NCBI GenBank assembly: GCA_001275005.1
Contig: JWZX01001948.1
Span: 1-19,433 of the forward strand
DNA from: Chrysochromulina tobinii
Taxonomy: Eukaryota; Haptophyta; Prymnesiales; Chrysochromulinaceae
Direction of reading: 5' to 3'
DNA: 19,433 nucleotides
The translations under genes were made by a program, and so were the position numbers. The notes below the pieces were generated by a model, which was given only the letters and a program-made list of their open reading frames with translations, did not search any database and had not been told where the DNA came from. Below are positions 17,392-19,433 of the stretch, piece by piece. Each line of letters starts with the position of its first letter. The stretch's first letter is position 1.

Positions 17392-18690
17392 ATGTTCGCT
17401 CGCCTCAAGGCCGCACCGCAAGAAGAAGTTGACGACGCAGTCGAGAATGGTGACGGAAATCCGAGTCGAGCAACTCCGATGGAGTCAGCGGCATTGCCAA
17501 CCGTGGAGATAACACTCTCCCTCCGCCACAAACAAAAGGTAATCGTCATGTGGTCCATCTTTGCCGTGGCGCTTCTGTTCACCACTGCTCTGGGGCTGCA
17601 AGGCATCCCTCTTTCGCTTGCAAGCAAGCTGCCTTCGGCTCCACCTTCACCAGTGTTGCCACCTTTGCTGCCAACGCCGTCATCGCCACATCCGCTGTCG
17701 CCGCCGTGCAGCCCTACACCGAGCAGCCATTCGCCTTCGCCGCCATCACAGCCGCCGTCGAAGCCGCCATCGAAGCCGCCATCAACGGCGCCATCGGCTC
17801 CATCGTCGTCAGCGTTGCTGCCCCACGCAGGGCTCGAATGCAGGTCCGATTGTAAGCACCGAGGAGGCGCTTGTTCTGGGTATTGTGGTGTCAAAGGTGC
17901 CTGCTGCAGGCTTGGCGACGACAATGACAATTTCGAATGCGCGCATGGCACATTGGGGTGCGAGGGACATCACTGCTGCACCTTATCAGCGCGGCATCGC
18001 TTGCCATATGCACCTCCGTCACATTCAGCCCCATCCATGCCACCCGCGCCGCCGCCCTTCATGCCACCTGCGCAGCCAAGTATGGCGAGGGACGTGGTCA
18101 TCGCCTTGAATGCTCGATATCGAGCAGGGCACGCATCCAACGTGCTGGCTGAGGCTGGAGTGCTCGTGCATGTGTTTGACCAGCTCGAGGACTGGGGCAA
18201 CGACCGCGGCTACCGACCGTGCCGGAGCGGCTGGTGCAACGGCCATTTCGACCACGAGTCTTGCTCGGTGATAAACACACACTTGCCGGCAATCTTTCAC
18301 AGCAGCGACGGGGGCGTAGTTCTCGCCTCGAGTGTGCCCATTGCGTGCTCATTTCTCTTCGACGGTGGCACGCAGGGCAAGACCATCGAGCAGCTTTGCA
18401 ACAGAACTCAATGCTCTCCTGCAAAACATTGGGATTGCTCCTTCGGACCCAATCAGCTTGGGGATATGCTCCGAGCACATCAGTCGAGGGGGGGCGGTGG
18501 GTACAATGAGGTGGTTGTGTCCTCCAGGACGTGGGAAGAGCGTCTGCCTTGGAGCGTCGAGGCCTTCATCGACGGCGGCAGGGCGGCAGCGGCCCATCGT
18601 TCATTCCTCAGAGACTTCCCCGACAGACGAGGGCGCACGCCGTTGGTAAGGTACACTGCCGGTGAAGGCTTCAAGCTAGTGTCAGAGTAG
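17392..18690 (+). CDS. Proline-rich type II membrane protein with a cysteine module, tandem copy 1
   Basis: The frame is open from an ATG at 17338, but I prefer the ATG at 17392 (MFARLKAAPQEE, 432 residues). In the second copy a two-base difference breaks the frame between the two positions while the sequence from MFARLK onward is kept. Numbered from 17338, a hydrophobic segment (VIVMWSIFAVALLFTTALGL, about 68-87) follows a short charged N-terminus, giving a signal-anchor with the bulk outside the cytoplasm or in the lumen. Next come a Pro/Ser-rich stalk, a ten-Cys module (CRSDCKHRGGAC to CEGHHCC), a second Pro-rich spacer and a C-terminal domain of about 200 residues (VVIALNARYRAGHASN, WDCSFGPNQLGDML, YNEVVV). 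Similar Cys modules occur in haptophyte and dinoflagellate surface proteins. The C-terminal domain's activity is not recognised; a secreted or Golgi role is likely. Confidence 0.75.
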   Translation: MFARLKAAPQEEVDDAVENGDGNPSRATPMESAALPTVEITLSLRHKQKVIVMWSIFAVALLFTTALGLQGIPLSLASKLPSAPPSPVLPPLLPTPSSPHPLSPPCSPTPSSHSPSPPSQPPSKPPSKPPSTAPSAPSSSALLPHAGLECRSDCKHRGGACSGYCGVKGACCRLGDDNDNFECAHGTLGCEGHHCCTLSARHRLPYAPPSHSAPSMPPAPPPFMPPAQPSMARDVVIALNARYRAGHASNVLAEAGVLVHVFDQLEDWGNDRGYRPCRSGWCNGHFDHESCSVINTHLPAIFHSSDGGVVLASSVPIACSFLFDGGTQGKTIEQLCNRTQCSPAKHWDCSFGPNQLGDMLRAHQSRGGGGYNEVVVSSRTWEERLPWSVEAFIDGGRAAAAHRSFLRDFPDRRGRTPLVRYTAGEGFKLVSE

Positions 18691-19379
18691 GGACCTCGTG
18701 GGCGTTGCTCGTCCGTACCGTTAGCACCTCGTGTTCGCGGCGGGGGCGCGCGGCCCGCCGGCCGACGCGCGCGCCGCCCGCGTTACCCCGCGCGGGACCG
18801 GCGACCGCGCGCGCGCGGCGGTCCGCGTAAAGTAGAAAGTTTACCCGGTGCCACGAACCTACACATGCTGAGCCGGAACGTAACCGCAGGGCCACGCCGC
18901 GGTCTCGGCGTGCACCGACGTTCGGCGGTCGCCGGTCTGCGGTCTCGCCTCTCGGTCTGCTTCATCCTTCATGAGAAAAAAGTGCGAAAGTGTGAAGTGT
19001 GAATCTTGCTGTTCATAATCGTGGAGGAAGGGCATTGGCCTCCCGTCGGTAAGGTGTGAATTCTGATACGAACGTTGAGGTCGTCGTCGTCGGACAAACG
19101 GACGTACTCCTTCGGACATGATGTAATATTTCACTTGAATGATGTAGATGTCGCCGTTCCCGGGTGTAGTGTGAATTGGCTGTCGCATGCAACACTCGGC
19201 TGACCTCGCAATCAGTTCGCTCCGCAGATGCGAAGTGTTTCAATCACAAAAGTATTACAAAAGGAAAAAAGCTCTGTTCAGAGTTTCCGAATTAGGTGAA
19301 TTTGACGATGAGCCCCGACAAGTGTGCCAACAAGTCATGCTCGGCTCAAGGTTCTTGCTTCTCACACGAGAAACGCAGG
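18691..19379. promoter_or_regulatory. Intergenic region between tandem gene copies
   Basis: No gene. The part 18720-18830 is extremely GC-rich, with CGCGCG runs. From about 19045 it repeats the upstream region of copy 1: GTCGGTAAGGTGTGAATT (19045-19062; compare 17161), TGTGAATTGGCTGT (19170-19183) followed by TGTCGCATGCAACA (19181-19194), ACTCGG, then AGAGTTTCCGAATTAGG and TTTGACGATGAG before the gene start. The copies are diverged by insertions and substitutions, so the duplication is not recent. Confidence 0.55.
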
Positions 19380-19433
19380 ATGTTCGCTCGCCTGAAGGCC
19401 GCACCGCAAGAAGAAGTTGACGACGCAGTCGAA
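19380..19433 (+). CDS. Tandem copy 2 of the membrane protein, 5' end only
   Basis: The ATG at 19380-19382 opens MFARLKAAPQEEVDDAVE, identical to copy 1 over all 18 visible residues; the gene then leaves the window. Two extra bases at about 19361-19366 (CTCACACGAG where copy 1 has CTCACGAG) put the upstream ATG at 19336 out of frame, so only this internal ATG can start the conserved protein. The two starts are 1988 bases apart. Whether the rest of copy 2 is intact cannot be seen. Confidence 0.6.
   Translation, partial: MFARLKAAPQEEVDDAVE

Larger units (their letters stand above)
17161..19433 (+). repeat. Tandem duplication, about 2 kb unit
   Basis: The 5' flank and the first codons of the gene at 17392 recur in the same orientation from about 19045 to the window edge. 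The coding part is nearly identical, while the flanks match in blocks. This indicates a tandem gene array of at least two members. Confidence 0.75.

Noticed and set aside
18720-18840. CGCGCG-rich stretch as an RNA gene
   Set aside because: It is only extreme GC simple sequence; no tRNA or rRNA features were seen.

Overview
The window is eukaryotic nuclear DNA that is GC-rich, with long ORFs broken by short GT-AG introns (about 86-180 bases, several with GTGCG-type donors). A eukaryotic-type phosphomevalonate kinase, a proline-rich type II membrane protein with a ten-cysteine module and a VxVPxGxxxGxxF repeat protein point to a unicellular marine alga. A haptophyte is my best guess and a dinoflagellate or other alga is possible; no marker proves it.

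The left 11.7 kb is a three-layer nest of mobile DNA. Layer 0 is a minus-strand retrotransposon Gag-like ORF, 11699 down to 9864, resuming at 186 down to a stop at 49. Layer 1 (188-9862) is a DNA transposon with 27-base perfect inverted ends and TA duplications (186-187, 9863-9864), sitting inside that gag ORF. Removing it and one TA rejoins gag in frame. Layer 1 carries one long plus-strand gene: N-terminal coiled coil, a transposase-like region, a chromodomain and an acidic tail. It is now dead, with two frameshifts, an 11-base footprint-like insertion and an internal inversion of about 705 bases whose two junctions both heal in frame.

Layer 2 (1700-8114, 6415 bases) is a second DNA transposon inserted in the layer 1 coding exon. 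It has ends of about 117 bases, each running inward from TACCCTT, and a 9-base duplication, CTTCGACGA (1691-1699, 8115-8123). It carries two convergent genes, each starting about 100 bases inside a terminal repeat: a transposase-like protein resembling DUF6589 proteins (1930-4179, +) and a large low-complexity, Cys/His and coiled-coil protein built from four exons (7900-4447, -). Both look intact after splicing, so this may be a complete element of a little-described lineage.

The right 7 kb is ordinary host sequence: phosphomevalonate kinase with an unusual C-terminal membrane anchor (14463-12386, -), a divergent unknown gene (14737-16020, +), a repeat and SH3-like domain protein (17083-16259, -), and a proline-rich membrane protein (17392-18690, +). 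That last gene and its upstream region are duplicated in tandem; the second copy runs off the right edge. I saw no tRNA, rRNA or CRISPR.
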